Below the pieces are notes generated by a model that worked only from the letters and a program-made list of their open reading frames with translations, was not told where the DNA came from and ran no database searches. A stretch of 64,000 bases of DNA. Origin: Bradyrhizobium genosp. L. Its GTDB lineage: Bacteria > Pseudomonadota > Alphaproteobacteria > Rhizobiales > Xanthobacteraceae. The position numbers and the translations under genes are program-made. Below, piece by piece: positions 41,856 to 51,433 of the stretch. The stretch covers positions 992,001 through 1,056,000 of the forward strand of contig NZ_CP061378.1 of assembly GCF_015624485.1 (NCBI RefSeq), given 5' to 3'. Position 1 is the first letter of the stretch. Each line of letters begins with the position of its first letter.

Positions 41856-42818
41856 GTGGCAATCCATTCCATTCAATCGGAAGCGAGTTCGCGCGGTGCG
41901 CGAATGCTGCGCAGCGCGCTTGGCTCCGCGATTGCCGGCTACCTTGATGACGAGGCGGTCATCGAGGTGATGCTCAACCCGGATGGGCGATTGTGGATCG
42001 ACCGATTGTCGAATGGTCTGATCGACACAGGCGAAACTCTGTCCGCAGAGGATGGCGAGCGCATTGTTCGCCTGGTCGCGCATCACGTAGGCGCCGAGGT
42101 GCATGCCGGCGCGCCACGGGTTTCGGCAGAACTGCCTGGAACTGGTGAGCGATTCGAAGGCCTTTTGCCTCCGGTCGTTGCGGCACCGGCCTTTGCTATC
42201 CGCAAACCGGCCGTCGCCGTGTTTACGCTCGACGACTACGTCGCCAGGGGGATCATGACCTCGGAGCAGGCCAGGACCCTGAAGGACGCGGTCGCAGCAC
42301 GGAAGAACATCCTCGTCGCCGGTGGGACATCGACCGGCAAGACAACCTTGACGAACGCGCTCCTGGCCGAGGTGGCAAAGACTGCTGATCGGGTCGTGCT
42401 GATCGAAGATACCCGCGAGCTTCAGTGCAAAGCGCCCAATCTTGTAGCTTTGCGGACCAAAGATGGTGTGGCCACGCTGTCGGACCTCGTTCGCTCCTCG
42501 CTGCGCCTGCGTCCTGACCGCATCCCGGTTGGCGAAGTCCGCGGCGCCGAAGCGCTTGATTTACTCAAGGCTTGGGGTACCGGCCATCCCGGTGGCATCG
42601 GGACCATTCATGCAGGCACCGCGCTCGGTGCGCTGAGGCGGCTCGAGCAGCTCATTCAGGAAGCCGTCATCACGGTTCCGCGTGCCCTCATCGCCGAGAC
42701 CATCAACCTCGTTGCTGTGCTTGCGGGGCGCGGCGTTGACCGTCGCCTCGCTGAGCTCGCCCTCGTCACGGGGCTTGGGGCCGCCGGCGACTACAGCCTT
42801 TCATCAGCAGGAGACTGA
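41856..42818 (+). CDS. trbB: TrbB conjugal transfer ATPase (VirB11 family)
   Basis: A 320-residue ATPase if the start is GTG 41856; TTG 41826 would add ten residues. The Walker A motif [16 protein letters not shown] is near residues 152-167, and [16 protein letters not shown] is the Walker B/ASP region, with GIGTIHAG as the His box. VirB11-type ATPases form hexamers at the base of the channel and direct pilus assembly and substrate transfer. It opens the trbBCDEJKLFGI operon; trbC begins 1 bp after its stop. Confidence 0.95.
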   Translation: MAIHSIQSEASSRGARMLRSALGSAIAGYLDDEAVIEVMLNPDGRLWIDRLSNGLIDTGETLSAEDGERIVRLVAHHVGAEVHAGAPRVSAELPGTGERFEGLLPPVVAAPAFAIRKPAVAVFTLDDYVARGIMTSEQARTLKDAVAARKNILVAGGTSTGKTTLTNALLAEVAKTADRVVLIEDTRELQCKAPNLVALRTKDGVATLSDLVRSSLRLRPDRIPVGEVRGAEALDLLKAWGTGHPGGIGTIHAGTALGALRRLEQLIQEAVITVPRALIAETINLVAVLAGRGVDRRLAELALVTGLGAAGDYSLSSAGD

Positions 42819-42819
42819 C

Positions 42820-43146
42820 ATGCGTCAGCAATTTTGTTTTCGTCGAGATGCCGCATCACTAGCCATATCCGGGATGGTTCTTTTGGCGTCGGCACCGGCC
42901 TGGGCGGCCGGCTCGAACATGCCGTGGGAACAGCCACTCAATCAGATCTTGCAGTCGGTTGAAGGTCCGGTCGCCAAGATCATCGCCGTCATCATCATCG
43001 TGGTGACCGGGCTCACGCTCGCGTTCGGGGACTCGTCAGGTGGTTTCCGCAGGCTGATCCAGATCGTGTTCGGTCTGTCGATCGCGTTCGCAGCCTCGAG
43101 CTTCTTCCTGTCGTTCTTCTCCTTCGGCGGCGGCGTGGTGATCTGA
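42820..43146 (+). CDS. trbC: TrbC pilin precursor
   Basis: A 108-residue protein with a signal peptide ending APAWAAG, followed by SNMPWEQPLNQILQSVEGPV and two long membrane segments (about residues 50-72 and 82-104). This is the layout of TrbC/VirB2 pilins. The mature peptide is expected to be processed by TraF, which is present in this element. ATG 42820 has AGGAG upstream (42809-42813) and follows trbB at once. The stop overlaps trbD by 1 bp. Confidence 0.9.
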   Translation: MRQQFCFRRDAASLAISGMVLLASAPAWAAGSNMPWEQPLNQILQSVEGPVAKIIAVIIIVVTGLTLAFGDSSGGFRRLIQIVFGLSIAFAASSFFLSFFSFGGGVVI

Positions 43147-43409
43147 TGGATGACCCGGTCACAGGCCTTTTCGTGCCCGTTCATCGCGCACTCACCGAGC
43201 CAATCCTGATGGGCGGCGCGCCGCGGTCGGTCGCAATCGTGAACGGCACGCTTGCAGCAGCCCTGGGTCTCGGACTTCGGCTCTGGATCGCCGGTCTTGT
43301 CCTCTGGTTCATCGGCCACATGGCCGCCGTCTGGGCCGCCAAGCGCGATCCAGCCTTCGTCGATGTGGTGCGCCGACATCTGCGCATTCCCGGTCATCTC
43401 AACCTCTGA
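43146..43409 (+). CDS. trbD: TrbD transfer protein (VirB3 family)
   Basis: An 87-residue inner-membrane protein, MDDPVTGLFVPVHRALTEPI onward. GVFVPVHRALTEPILMGGAPR-type text and the membrane segments at about 28-48 and 50-65 are VirB3 features. It would sit with TrbE at the inner-membrane complex. It overlaps trbC by 1 bp, and trbE begins 10 bp later. Confidence 0.9.
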   Translation: MDDPVTGLFVPVHRALTEPILMGGAPRSVAIVNGTLAAALGLGLRLWIAGLVLWFIGHMAAVWAAKRDPAFVDVVRRHLRIPGHLNL

Positions 43410-43419
43410 GTTCTCGGTC

Positions 43420-45861
43420 ATGATGAATCTCGCCGAATATCGCCATTCCAGCGCGCGCCTGGCGGACTTCCTGCCTTGGGCAGCCCTTGTCGACGAAGGA
43501 ATCATCCTGAACAAGGACGGCTCGTTCCAGCGGACAGCAAAGTTCCGCGGACCCGACCTGGATAGCGCAGTGCCGGCTGAACTCGTCGCCGTTGCGGGTC
43601 GCTTGAATAACGCCTTGCGTCGCTTGGGATCAGGCTGGGCCGTATTCGTCGAGGCGCAGCGTCATTTTGCTGGGACCTACCCGCCTAACTCCTTTCCGGA
43701 TGTCGCGTCTGCGCTGGTTGACGCGGAACGCAGGGCGCAGTTCGAGGAGGCGGGTGCCCATTATGAGTCCAGCTACTTCCTGACCTTACTCTATCTGCCT
43801 CCAGAGGAGGGGGCCGCCAGGGCAGAGCAACTACTTTACGAAGGTCGCGACCGCACCGTCGGAGCCGGCTCGCGCGAGGTGCTTCGCGGGTTTATCGATC
43901 AAACAAACCGTGTGCTTCAACTCGTCGAAGGGTTCATGCCGGAATGCACCTGGCTCGATGATCAGGACACGCTGACTTATCTGCACTCGACGATCTCGAC
44001 CAAGCGTCATCGCGTTCGGGTGCCCGAAGTTCCCATGTACATCGACGCACTCTTGGCCGACCAGCCGTTGACCGGAGGGCTCGAGCCGATGTTGGGTTCA
44101 GCGAACGTGCGGGTTCTGACGATCGTCGGCTTTCCGGGCGCGACGACCCCGGGAATTCTGGACGACCTGAATCGCCTGGCGTTTTCGTATCGCTGGTCGA
44201 CCCGCGCGATCATGCTCGACAAGGCCGACGCCACCAAGCTGCTGACCAAAATCCGCCGCCAGTGGTTCGCCAAGAGAAAGTCCATCGGCGCCATCCTCAA
44301 GGAAGTCGTGACCAACGAGGCATCGACGCTGCTCGATACCGACGCTCACAACAAGGCGATAGATGCCGACGCGGCTTTGCAGGAACTGGGGTCGGATCAG
44401 ATCGGACAGGCCTTTGTCACGGCGACCATCACCGTGTGGGACGGCGATCCCGGTGCAGCCGACGAAAAGCTGCGGCTGGTCGAGAAGGTCATTGAGGGCC
44501 GCGATTTCACCTGTATGATCGAAACGGTGAACGCCGTCGAAGCCTGGCTCGGCAGTCTGCCCGGGCACGTCTACGCCAACGTGCGGCAGCCACCAGTTTC
44601 GACCCTCAACCTCGCCCATATGATTCCGATGTCGGCCGTGTGGGCCGGCGAGGCGAGGGATCTGCACTTCAAGGGTCCGCCGCTCCTGTTTGGGAAGACC
44701 GAGGGATCGACCCCATTTCGATTCTCGCTCCACGTCGGCGACGTCGGCCATACCCTCGTGGTGGGGCCGACCGGTGCCGGCAAATCGGTGTTGCTCGCGC
44801 TAATGGCGTTGCAATTCCGTCGTTACCCGAACTCGCAGGTCTTTGCGTTCGATTTCGGTGGTTCGATCCGGGCGGCCGCGCTCGCCATGGGCGGCGACTG
44901 GCACGATCTCGGCGGTGCGTTGTCTGACGGGGACGAAAACCCCGTCGCGCTGCAACCTTTGGCCTGGATCGACGATTCCGCCGAGCGCGGATGGGCGACG
45001 GAATGGACTAGCGCAATCCTGGCGCGGGAAAAGGTCGAGATCACGCCGGAGGTCAAGGATCATCTGTGGTCGGCGCTGACCTCTCTCGCCTCGGCGCCGA
45101 GGGAGGAACGTACCCTCACGGGCCTGTCAGTTCTGCTGCAATCGAATTCCCTGAAGCGAGCACTGCAACCCTATTGCCTCGGCGGTCCCTCCGGGCGCCT
45201 GCTTGATGCTGAATTCGAGCGCCTTGGCGAGGCCTCGGTCCAAGCGTTTGAGACTGAAGGTCTGATCGGAACGAGCGCTGCGCCGGCCGTGCTGGAGTAC
45301 CTCTTCCATCGTATTGGGAATCATCTCGATGGCCGGCCGACGCTCCTCATTGTCGATGAGGGGTGGTTGGCCCTCGACGACGAGGATTTTGCTGGCCAAA
45401 TCCGGGAATGGCTGAAGACGCTACGGAAAAAAAACGCATCCGTCATCTTCGCCACCCAGTCGCTTTCGGACATTGATGGCTCCGCGATTGCGCCGGCTAT
45501 CATCGAAAGCTGCCCAACGCGATTGTTGCTGCCGAACGAACGGGCGATCGAACCGCAGATCACTGCCATCTACCGCCGTTTCGGCCTCAATGACCGCCAG
45601 ATCGAGCTTCTGAGCCGGGCAACGCCAAAGCGCGACTACTATTGCCAGTCTCGTCGCGGCAACCGGATGTTCGAGCTTGGCCTTGGTGAGGTTGCGCTCG
45701 CATTCACCGCAGCCTCTTCCAAGACAGACCAGGCCGCCATCTCGCAACTCTTCGCCGAACATGGACCCGATGGCTTCGTGCCTGCCTGGCTTCAGCACCG
45801 TGGCGTCGCCTGGGCGACAGATCTGATCCCCAATCTCGTCAATCTGAAGAAATCGCTATGA
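43420..45861 (+). CDS. trbE: TrbE transfer ATPase (VirB4 family)
   Basis: An 813-residue VirB4-type ATPase. The start MMNLAEYRHSSARLADFLPW is typical. The Walker A motif VVGPTGAGKSVLLALM lies near 447-462 and the Walker B block LLIVDEGWLALDD near 643-655, followed by KKNASVIFATQSLSDI. This is the main motor for pilus assembly and is essential. ATG 43420 is chosen over a longer frame that runs through trbD. The stop overlaps trbJ by 4 bp (ATGA). Confidence 0.95.
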   Translation: MMNLAEYRHSSARLADFLPWAALVDEGIILNKDGSFQRTAKFRGPDLDSAVPAELVAVAGRLNNALRRLGSGWAVFVEAQRHFAGTYPPNSFPDVASALVDAERRAQFEEAGAHYESSYFLTLLYLPPEEGAARAEQLLYEGRDRTVGAGSREVLRGFIDQTNRVLQLVEGFMPECTWLDDQDTLTYLHSTISTKRHRVRVPEVPMYIDALLADQPLTGGLEPMLGSANVRVLTIVGFPGATTPGILDDLNRLAFSYRWSTRAIMLDKADATKLLTKIRRQWFAKRKSIGAILKEVVTNEASTLLDTDAHNKAIDADAALQELGSDQIGQAFVTATITVWDGDPGAADEKLRLVEKVIEGRDFTCMIETVNAVEAWLGSLPGHVYANVRQPPVSTLNLAHMIPMSAVWAGEARDLHFKGPPLLFGKTEGSTPFRFSLHVGDVGHTLVVGPTGAGKSVLLALMALQFRRYPNSQVFAFDFGGSIRAAALAMGGDWHDLGGALSDGDENPVALQPLAWIDDSAERGWATEWTSAILAREKVEITPEVKDHLWSALTSLASAPREERTLTGLSVLLQSNSLKRALQPYCLGGPSGRLLDAEFERLGEASVQAFETEGLIGTSAAPAVLEYLFHRIGNHLDGRPTLLIVDEGWLALDDEDFAGQIREWLKTLRKKNASVIFATQSLSDIDGSAIAPAIIESCPTRLLLPNERAIEPQITAIYRRFGLNDRQIELLSRATPKRDYYCQSRRGNRMFELGLGEVALAFTAASSKTDQAAISQLFAEHGPDGFVPAWLQHRGVAWATDLIPNLVNLKKSL

Positions 45862-46586
45862 GACCTCTTGGCCTATTGGCGACCACGGCCGCCTTCGCGC
45901 TGCTGCTTGGTGTTACGCTGCCCGCACGAGCGCTGATCGTCTTCGATCCCACCAACTACGTCCAGAATGTCCTGACGGCCGCGCGGGAACTCCAGCAGAT
46001 TAACAATCAGATCACCTCGTTGCAGAACGAGGCGCAGATGCTGATTAATCAGGCAAGGAATCTGGCAAACCTGCCGTATTCATCGTTGCAGCAACTTCAA
46101 TCATCGATCCAGCGCACCCAGCAATTGCTGGCCCAGGCCCAGCGCATTGCCTACGACGTGCAGCAGATCGATCATGCCTTCTCGACAAGCTACGCGCCAG
46201 CGACCAGCAGCCAATCGAACCAGTTGCTGATCTCCAACGCTCAATCGCGATGGCAGAATTCCTATGCCGCAACGCAAGACGCACTGCGCGTTCAAGCGGG
46301 CATTGTTGGCAACCTCGACACCAATCGCATCCAGGCGTCCGCGCTTGTAACGTCTAGCCAAGGCGCAAGCGGCGCGCTGCAGGCAACGCAGGCTGGCAAT
46401 CAGATTCTCGCACTGAACGCGCAGCAACTCGCCGACCTCACCGCTGTCGTGACGGCGCAGGGCAGGGCGCAGAGCCTTGAAGCCGCGCAACGCGCAGCGG
46501 CCCAGGACCAGGGCCGCGAACAGCTTCGGCGGTTTCTTATGCCAGGGCGGGGCTATCAGTCATCCAACGTGCAGATGTTCCACTGA
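45858..46586 (+). CDS. trbJ: TrbJ transfer protein (VirB5 family)
   Basis: A 242-residue secreted protein. The signal peptide is MRPLGLLATTAAFALLLGVT and ends near PARALIV. The mature part is a long Gln/Asn-rich coiled coil (ELQQINNQITSLQNEAQMLI, QQLQSSIQRTQQLLAQAQR), the standard look of TrbJ/VirB5, a minor pilus-tip component. It overlaps trbE by 4 bp and trbK by 1 bp. Confidence 0.9.
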   Translation: MRPLGLLATTAAFALLLGVTLPARALIVFDPTNYVQNVLTAARELQQINNQITSLQNEAQMLINQARNLANLPYSSLQQLQSSIQRTQQLLAQAQRIAYDVQQIDHAFSTSYAPATSSQSNQLLISNAQSRWQNSYAATQDALRVQAGIVGNLDTNRIQASALVTSSQGASGALQATQAGNQILALNAQQLADLTAVVTAQGRAQSLEAAQRAAAQDQGREQLRRFLMPGRGYQSSNVQMFH

Positions 46587-46942
46587 TGACCGACATCCGG
46601 GCATTCAAAGCATTGTCGTTGCTTACGACAATTGGCGTGTTGGTCGTCACCGCCTGCACGATCCAGCTTCGCGGCGGAGACGGTCCTCTGCCGCCGAAAG
46701 CGGAGCAGACGACAGATGCAAGCAGCTCAGACCTCGCGCGCTGCCGCAGCGTCACGTCGGAGCAAGCAGAGAGTTATGAGCGTTGCAAGCAAGTCTGGGC
46801 CGAAAGCCGCCGTCGCTTCTTTGGCAAGAAAGACGGTGTCGCAGTTCCAGGCCACGCCGATTCCACCGCAGGCGTGGTGCTCGGTCCAAAGGATCAAAGC
46901 CGGATACCGCAGGGATATCCGAATCTGGCGCCCCTGAGGTGA
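46586..46942 (+). CDS. trbK: TrbK-alt putative entry exclusion lipoprotein
   Basis: A 118-residue lipoprotein. The signal ends in the lipobox VVTAC, so Cys24 would be lipid-modified. The soluble part contains RCRSVTSEQAESYERCKQVW and AESRRRFFGKK, which define the alternative TrbK family. Entry exclusion proteins stop a second copy of the element from entering a cell that already has one. It has the expected place between trbJ and trbL. Confidence 0.85.
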   Translation: MTDIRAFKALSLLTTIGVLVVTACTIQLRGGDGPLPPKAEQTTDASSSDLARCRSVTSEQAESYERCKQVWAESRRRFFGKKDGVAVPGHADSTAGVVLGPKDQSRIPQGYPNLAPLR

Positions 46943-46949
46943 GCAAGCC

Positions 46950-48176
46950 ATGACTGGTACGGGGATCATTGACCAGTTCCTTGAAACGTTCACGCGTTAT
47001 ATCGATAACGGATTCGGATTGCTGGGGAGCGAGGTCGGATACCTCGCAACGACCCTTGCTGCGATCGACATTACGCTCGCAGCGTTGTTCTGGAGTTGGG
47101 GAACGGACGAGGACATCATCGCGCGCCTCGTCAAGAAAACGCTCTTCGTAGCGGTCTTTGCCTACCTCATCGGCAACTGGAACAGCCTGGCGCGCATCGT
47201 TTTCGAAAGCTTTGCCGGTCTTGGGCTGAAAGCATCAGGCACGAGCCTCTCCGCATCGGATTTCCTGCGGCCGGGAAAGATCGCCCAAGTCGGACTTGAT
47301 GCCGGCCGACCGTTGCTCGATTCGATCTCAAACCTGATGGGGTACATCAGTTTCTTTGAGAACTTCGTCCAAATCGTCGTTCTCCTGTTCGCGTGGGTCG
47401 TGGTGCTGCTCGCCTTCTTCATTCTGGCGATCCAGCTCTTCGTCACCCTGATCGAGTTCAAGCTCACGACACTGGCCGGCTTCGTGCTGATTCCCTTTGG
47501 CTTGTTTGGCAAGACCGCCTTCGCGGCGGAGCGCGTTCTGGGCAACGTCATTTCCTCGGGAATCAAGGTCCTGGTCCTTGCTGTCATTGTCGGCATCGGC
47601 TCCACCTTGTTCTCGCAGTTCACAACTGGTTTCGGCGGTGGACAGCCGACCATCGAAGACGCGATGACTCTGATGCTCGCGGCGCTCTCCTTGTTGGGCC
47701 TCGGCATCTTCGGTCCGGGTATCGCAAACGGCCTGGTGTCAGGCGGACCTCAACTCGGTGCCGGCGCCGCGATTGGAACAGGCCTTGCTGCTGGCGGCAT
47801 TGTTGCGGCGGGCGCAGGTCTTGCCGCCGGCGGTGCTGGTCTCGCTGGCGGTGCGGTTGCAGGCGCCGCGCGCGGTGGCGGCGCCGTCATAAGCGGAGCA
47901 TCGGCCGCCTATCGAAGCGGCGGCCTTGCCGGCGTGGCAGAGGCGGGCGCTTCGGCTGCAACGAGTCCATTGCGTCGAGCAGCTACTGCCTTCGGACGTA
48001 GCCAAGCGGGCGATCAAGGCGCGAGCGCCGCGGCCGAAGGACAGCCTGATTGGGCTCGCCGCATGAAGCGCGCTGAGACCATTCGGCATGGTGCCTCGGC
48101 CGCTGGCAATGCCGTCCGCTCGGGCGATCATGGTGGCAGCGGCTCCTCCGTCGATTTGTCCGAAGGAGAACACTGA
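46950..48176 (+). CDS. trbL: TrbL transfer protein (VirB6 family)
   Basis: A 408-residue polytopic inner-membrane protein. It starts MTGTGIIDQFLETFTRYIDN, has at least five membrane segments between residues 25 and 255, and then a Gly/Ala-rich region (GAGLAAGGAGLAGGAVAGAA) and a polar tail. VirB6-type proteins line the inner-membrane part of the DNA channel. The low-complexity tail is usual for TrbL. It follows trbK by 7 bp and is 93 bp before trbF. Confidence 0.9.
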   Translation: MTGTGIIDQFLETFTRYIDNGFGLLGSEVGYLATTLAAIDITLAALFWSWGTDEDIIARLVKKTLFVAVFAYLIGNWNSLARIVFESFAGLGLKASGTSLSASDFLRPGKIAQVGLDAGRPLLDSISNLMGYISFFENFVQIVVLLFAWVVVLLAFFILAIQLFVTLIEFKLTTLAGFVLIPFGLFGKTAFAAERVLGNVISSGIKVLVLAVIVGIGSTLFSQFTTGFGGGQPTIEDAMTLMLAALSLLGLGIFGPGIANGLVSGGPQLGAGAAIGTGLAAGGIVAAGAGLAAGGAGLAGGAVAGAARGGGAVISGASAAYRSGGLAGVAEAGASAATSPLRRAATAFGRSQAGDQGASAAAEGQPDWARRMKRAETIRHGASAAGNAVRSGDHGGSGSSVDLSEGEH

Positions 48177-48269
48177 GATGCACCTCTGCATCTCCGCCGC
48201 ACAACAGCGCCTCAAATCCACCCATCGCAAGACTTGAAACCGATCACTCGATATCAGGGGCAATCATCG

Positions 48270-48953
48270 ATGTTCAAACGACCATCAGTTCACTACGGGC
48301 GCATGCCCGAGCCGATTACGCCTTATCAAAAGGCCGCGCAGGTTTGGGACGAACGCATTGGATCGGCGCGGGTGCAAGCCAAGAACTGGCGTCTAATGGC
48401 GTTCGGCTGTTTGATGCTGTCGTCCGGTCTCGTTGGCAGCCTTGTCTGGCAATCGAGCCAAGGATCGATCACGCCTTGGGTAGTTGAAGTCGATCATCTC
48501 GGCCAGGCCCAGAGGGTCGCGCCTGCCAACATCGACTATCAGCCCACTGATGCGCAGATCGCCTACCATCTGGCTCGCTTTATCGAGGATGTCAGAGGTC
48601 TGCCGGCCGATGGTATCGTTTTGCGCCAAAATTGGCTCCGGGCCTATGATTTTACAACCGATCGCGGCGCCGCTGGGCTCAACGACTATGCGCGCAACAA
48701 CGACCCTTTCGCCAAGTTGGGCAAGCTCCAAATCTCCGTCGATGTATCGAGCGTCATTCGTGCGTCTTCGGAAAGCTTTCGGGTCGCGTGGACCCAGCGT
48801 GTCTACGACAATGGCTCGCTGAGTTCGACCGAGCGCTGGACCGCGATTCTCACGATCGTGATCGAGACGCCACGCGATGCCGAACGCCTACGTAAGAATC
48901 CGCTTGGCGTTTACGTCCGCGCCATCAACTGGTCAAAGGAGTTGAGTCAGTGA
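48270..48953 (+). CDS. trbF: TrbF transfer protein (VirB8 family)
   Basis: A 227-residue protein of the VirB8 type. It starts MFKRPSVHYGRMPEPITPYQ; a membrane anchor lies near 41-63 and a periplasmic NTF2-like domain follows, ending VYVRAINWSKELSQ. TPYQKAAQVWDERIGSARVQ is a family mark. It bridges inner and outer membrane parts of the channel. A longer frame from 48234 adds 12 residues and is not needed. The stop overlaps trbG (GTGA). Confidence 0.9.
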   Translation: MFKRPSVHYGRMPEPITPYQKAAQVWDERIGSARVQAKNWRLMAFGCLMLSSGLVGSLVWQSSQGSITPWVVEVDHLGQAQRVAPANIDYQPTDAQIAYHLARFIEDVRGLPADGIVLRQNWLRAYDFTTDRGAAGLNDYARNNDPFAKLGKLQISVDVSSVIRASSESFRVAWTQRVYDNGSLSSTERWTAILTIVIETPRDAERLRKNPLGVYVRAINWSKELSQ

Positions 48954-49975
48954 CCAAGACGACGTTTGACGATCATTCCACCCTGCAAAGCAGGCTCGAT
49001 TCGGCTTGGCCCGAGTTCGTGAGCTCGAAGCGTGCATTTCTGTCCGCTCTTCTGCTTTGTTCGTCGGCGCTCGGCGGGTGCGCGACGTACATCCCGCCGG
49101 AGATCAGTTATGACGCTGACGTTCCTCCCTTACCGGCGACGCCAGTGGCTCTCGACGACGGATCGCGACCGCTTCACGTTCCACCCCTCTGGAAGCCCGC
49201 TCTCGGCGGCAAGTCGGGAGGGAAGGAAGACCCTGAACCCGTGAGCCGGGTTGAGACCGCGAACAGCGCAGCCCGGGTCGAACCGCGCAAGCGGGGGTAT
49301 TTCAACGCGGCGCAAGTCTACGCCTACAGTCCCGGGGCGCTCTATCAGATTTACGCCGCGCCGGGGCAGATCACGGATATCGCGCTCGAGGAGGGAGAAC
49401 AGTTGACGGGATCAGGGCCGATCGCGGCCGGAGATACCGTCCGCTGGGTCGTCGGCGACACCGAAAGCGGAAGCGGCGACACACGGCGGGTCCATATCCT
49501 GGTCAAGCCGACCCGAGCCTCGATCGAGACCAACCTGGTGGTCAATACCGATCGGCGTACCTACCTGATCGAGCTCCGCTCCCGCGAACGGCCATACATG
49601 CCGTCTGTTGCCTGGTACTATCCAGAAACTACACGGGAACGATCGCGCTCGGTCGCTCTGAAGCCCGTTCTTCCGGATCCGGCGCAGCGCATCTCCCGCT
49701 ATGCCATCGAAGGGGACAGTCCTCCTTGGCGGCCGCTCGCCGCATATGATGATGGCCGCAAGGTCTACATCGAATTCCCGGCGGGGATCGTGCAAGGCGA
49801 GATGCCTCCGCTTTTCGTCATTGGTCCAGACGGCAAGACCGAACTCGTCAACTATCGCGCCTACGGCAACGTGTTGATCGTCGATCGGCTGTTTGCGGCC
49901 GCCGAACTGCGGCTTGGTCGTGAACACCAGCAGAAGGTTAGGATTGTCAGGACCGACGGGAGGCCGTCGTCATGA
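48950..49975 (+). CDS. trbG: TrbG transfer protein (VirB9 family)
   Basis: A 341-residue protein starting at GTG 48950. Residues 28-45 hold a signal with the lipobox ALGGC, so it should be an outer-membrane lipoprotein. YAYSPGALYQIYAAPGQITD, ALEEGEQL and TDRRTYLIELRSRERPYMPS are VirB9 blocks, and FNAAQVYAYSP is typical of TrbG. The first 27 residues before the signal are unusual and may mean that translation really starts later. It overlaps trbI by 4 bp (ATGA). Confidence 0.9.
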   Translation: MTKTTFDDHSTLQSRLDSAWPEFVSSKRAFLSALLLCSSALGGCATYIPPEISYDADVPPLPATPVALDDGSRPLHVPPLWKPALGGKSGGKEDPEPVSRVETANSAARVEPRKRGYFNAAQVYAYSPGALYQIYAAPGQITDIALEEGEQLTGSGPIAAGDTVRWVVGDTESGSGDTRRVHILVKPTRASIETNLVVNTDRRTYLIELRSRERPYMPSVAWYYPETTRERSRSVALKPVLPDPAQRISRYAIEGDSPPWRPLAAYDDGRKVYIEFPAGIVQGEMPPLFVIGPDGKTELVNYRAYGNVLIVDRLFAAAELRLGREHQQKVRIVRTDGRPSS

Positions 49976-51183
49976 ATACCCGGAACGAAGCCGATCACCA
50001 GCAAGGTACTCCGCCGGCTACACCGGAGGAACAGTCCAGGAGCTTCCGCTTGAGAGCAGAGCATCCGCGCGTGACACGGCTGTCGCGGAAGGTCTTGGCC
50101 GGCGGGAGCGCGGTTGCCCTGCTTGTCATCGGCGGAGCGGTCTTGTGGTCGCTGCAGGGCAATCGTTCCCGAAGCCAGGCGGCCGATGAGCTTTACAGCA
50201 CTGACCATCACAATGTCGCCGATGGCATTACGACGCTGCCGAAGGACTACGCTGGCGTTCCGCGCCAGCCGATTCCGCAGCTTGGTCCGCCGCTCCCCGG
50301 GGACCTCGGTCGACCGATCCTAGCTGCTCAGGGGCAGTTGCCGACGAGCGGAGCTGATCCGGACCAGCAGCGGCGGGATCAAGAGACCGAAGCAGCCCGC
50401 ATCAGCCATCTGTTCGCTTCGACCAATGGACGAGAAGTGCGTCCGTCCTCCGCTGCGGCTGTTGGCAGCGAGCGCGTCGTGTCGCCGAGCGCAACGAGCA
50501 CTAGCGACGATGGATCTGCGCAAAGCGGTCAGGACCACAAGCTTGCCTTCGTAAACGCCTCCGTGGACCGTCGCACGGTAAGCCCTGACCGCGTCACCAA
50601 GCCCGCTTCACCCTACATCGTGCAGGCTGGAACGGTCATTCCAGGGGCGCTGATCACTGGGATCCGATCGGACCTGCCAGGCCAAATTACCGCGCAAGTT
50701 ACCGAGAATGTTTTCGATACGCCGACCGGCCGCTTCCTGCTTGTGCCTCAGGGAGCGCGTCTGGTTGGCATCTACGACAGCCAGGTCGCTTTCGGGCAGT
50801 CCCGAGTCCTGCTCGTCTGGACCCGGGTGATCATGCCGAACGGACGTTCAATCGTTCTCGAGCGGCAGCCTGGCGCCGACACTGCCGGGTATGCCGGTCT
50901 TGAGGACCAAGTCGACAATCACTGGGGCGAGCTGTTCAAGGCTGCGGCGCTATCGACGTTCTTGGCAGTCGGGACGGAACTAGGAGCAGGTTCCGACACC
51001 AATAGCAACGACAGCACCATCATCCAGGCATTGCGACACGGCGCCTCGGACTCGCTGAATCAAACCGGACAACAGGCGGTTCGGCGCAGTCTCAACGTCC
51101 AGCCTACTCTGACCGTGCGACCTGGTTTTCCAGTTCGCGTTCTCGTCAATCGTGACCTCATACTTGTGCCATACGGAGGGTAA
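49972..51183 (+). CDS. trbI: TrbI transfer protein (VirB10 family)
   Basis: A 403-residue VirB10-type protein. A membrane segment lies near residues 42-60 (VALLVIGGAVLWSLQG). A Pro/Gln-rich periplasmic linker follows, and the C-terminal beta-barrel domain has VQAGTVIPGALITGIRSDLP, RLVGIYDSQVAFGQSRVLLV and NRDLILVPYGG. VirB10 spans both membranes and senses energy use to open the channel. It ends the core trb set; the DUF2274 gene follows by 4 bp. Confidence 0.95.
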   Translation: MNTRNEADHQQGTPPATPEEQSRSFRLRAEHPRVTRLSRKVLAGGSAVALLVIGGAVLWSLQGNRSRSQAADELYSTDHHNVADGITTLPKDYAGVPRQPIPQLGPPLPGDLGRPILAAQGQLPTSGADPDQQRRDQETEAARISHLFASTNGREVRPSSAAAVGSERVVSPSATSTSDDGSAQSGQDHKLAFVNASVDRRTVSPDRVTKPASPYIVQAGTVIPGALITGIRSDLPGQITAQVTENVFDTPTGRFLLVPQGARLVGIYDSQVAFGQSRVLLVWTRVIMPNGRSIVLERQPGADTAGYAGLEDQVDNHWGELFKAAALSTFLAVGTELGAGSDTNSNDSTIIQALRHGASDSLNQTGQQAVRRSLNVQPTLTVRPGFPVRVLVNRDLILVPYGG

Positions 51184-51187
51184 CGCC

Positions 51188-51433
51188 ATGCCCAAGCTTA
51201 GAATAGGAGCGCTGCCCGACGACAAGCCGGTCAAGGTCGCCACTGAGCTTCCAGCGTCAGTGCATCGAGATCTCGTCGCCTATGCAGAGGCCTTGGCGCG
51301 CGAAAGTGGGCAGCGTATCGACCCGGCAAAGCTGATCGCGCCCATGCTGGCGCGCTTTATGGCCACGGACCGTGGATTTGCAAAAGCGAGACGATCTGGT
51401 CATTCCCCAAGAGCCGGCGAGGGTGAGGGATAG
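51188..51433 (+). CDS. DUF2274 family protein
   Basis: An 81-residue protein of the DUF2274 family, MPKLRIGALPDDKPVKVATE onward, with LVAYAEALARESGQRIDPAK as the core. The family follows trbI in many alphaproteobacterial conjugative elements. It looks like a short helix-rich DNA-binding protein. Its last 34 bp overlap the end of a convergent LysR gene, which is unusual. The C-terminal SPRAGEGEG may be non-conserved read-through. Confidence 0.8.
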   Translation: MPKLRIGALPDDKPVKVATELPASVHRDLVAYAEALARESGQRIDPAKLIAPMLARFMATDRGFAKARRSGHSPRAGEGEG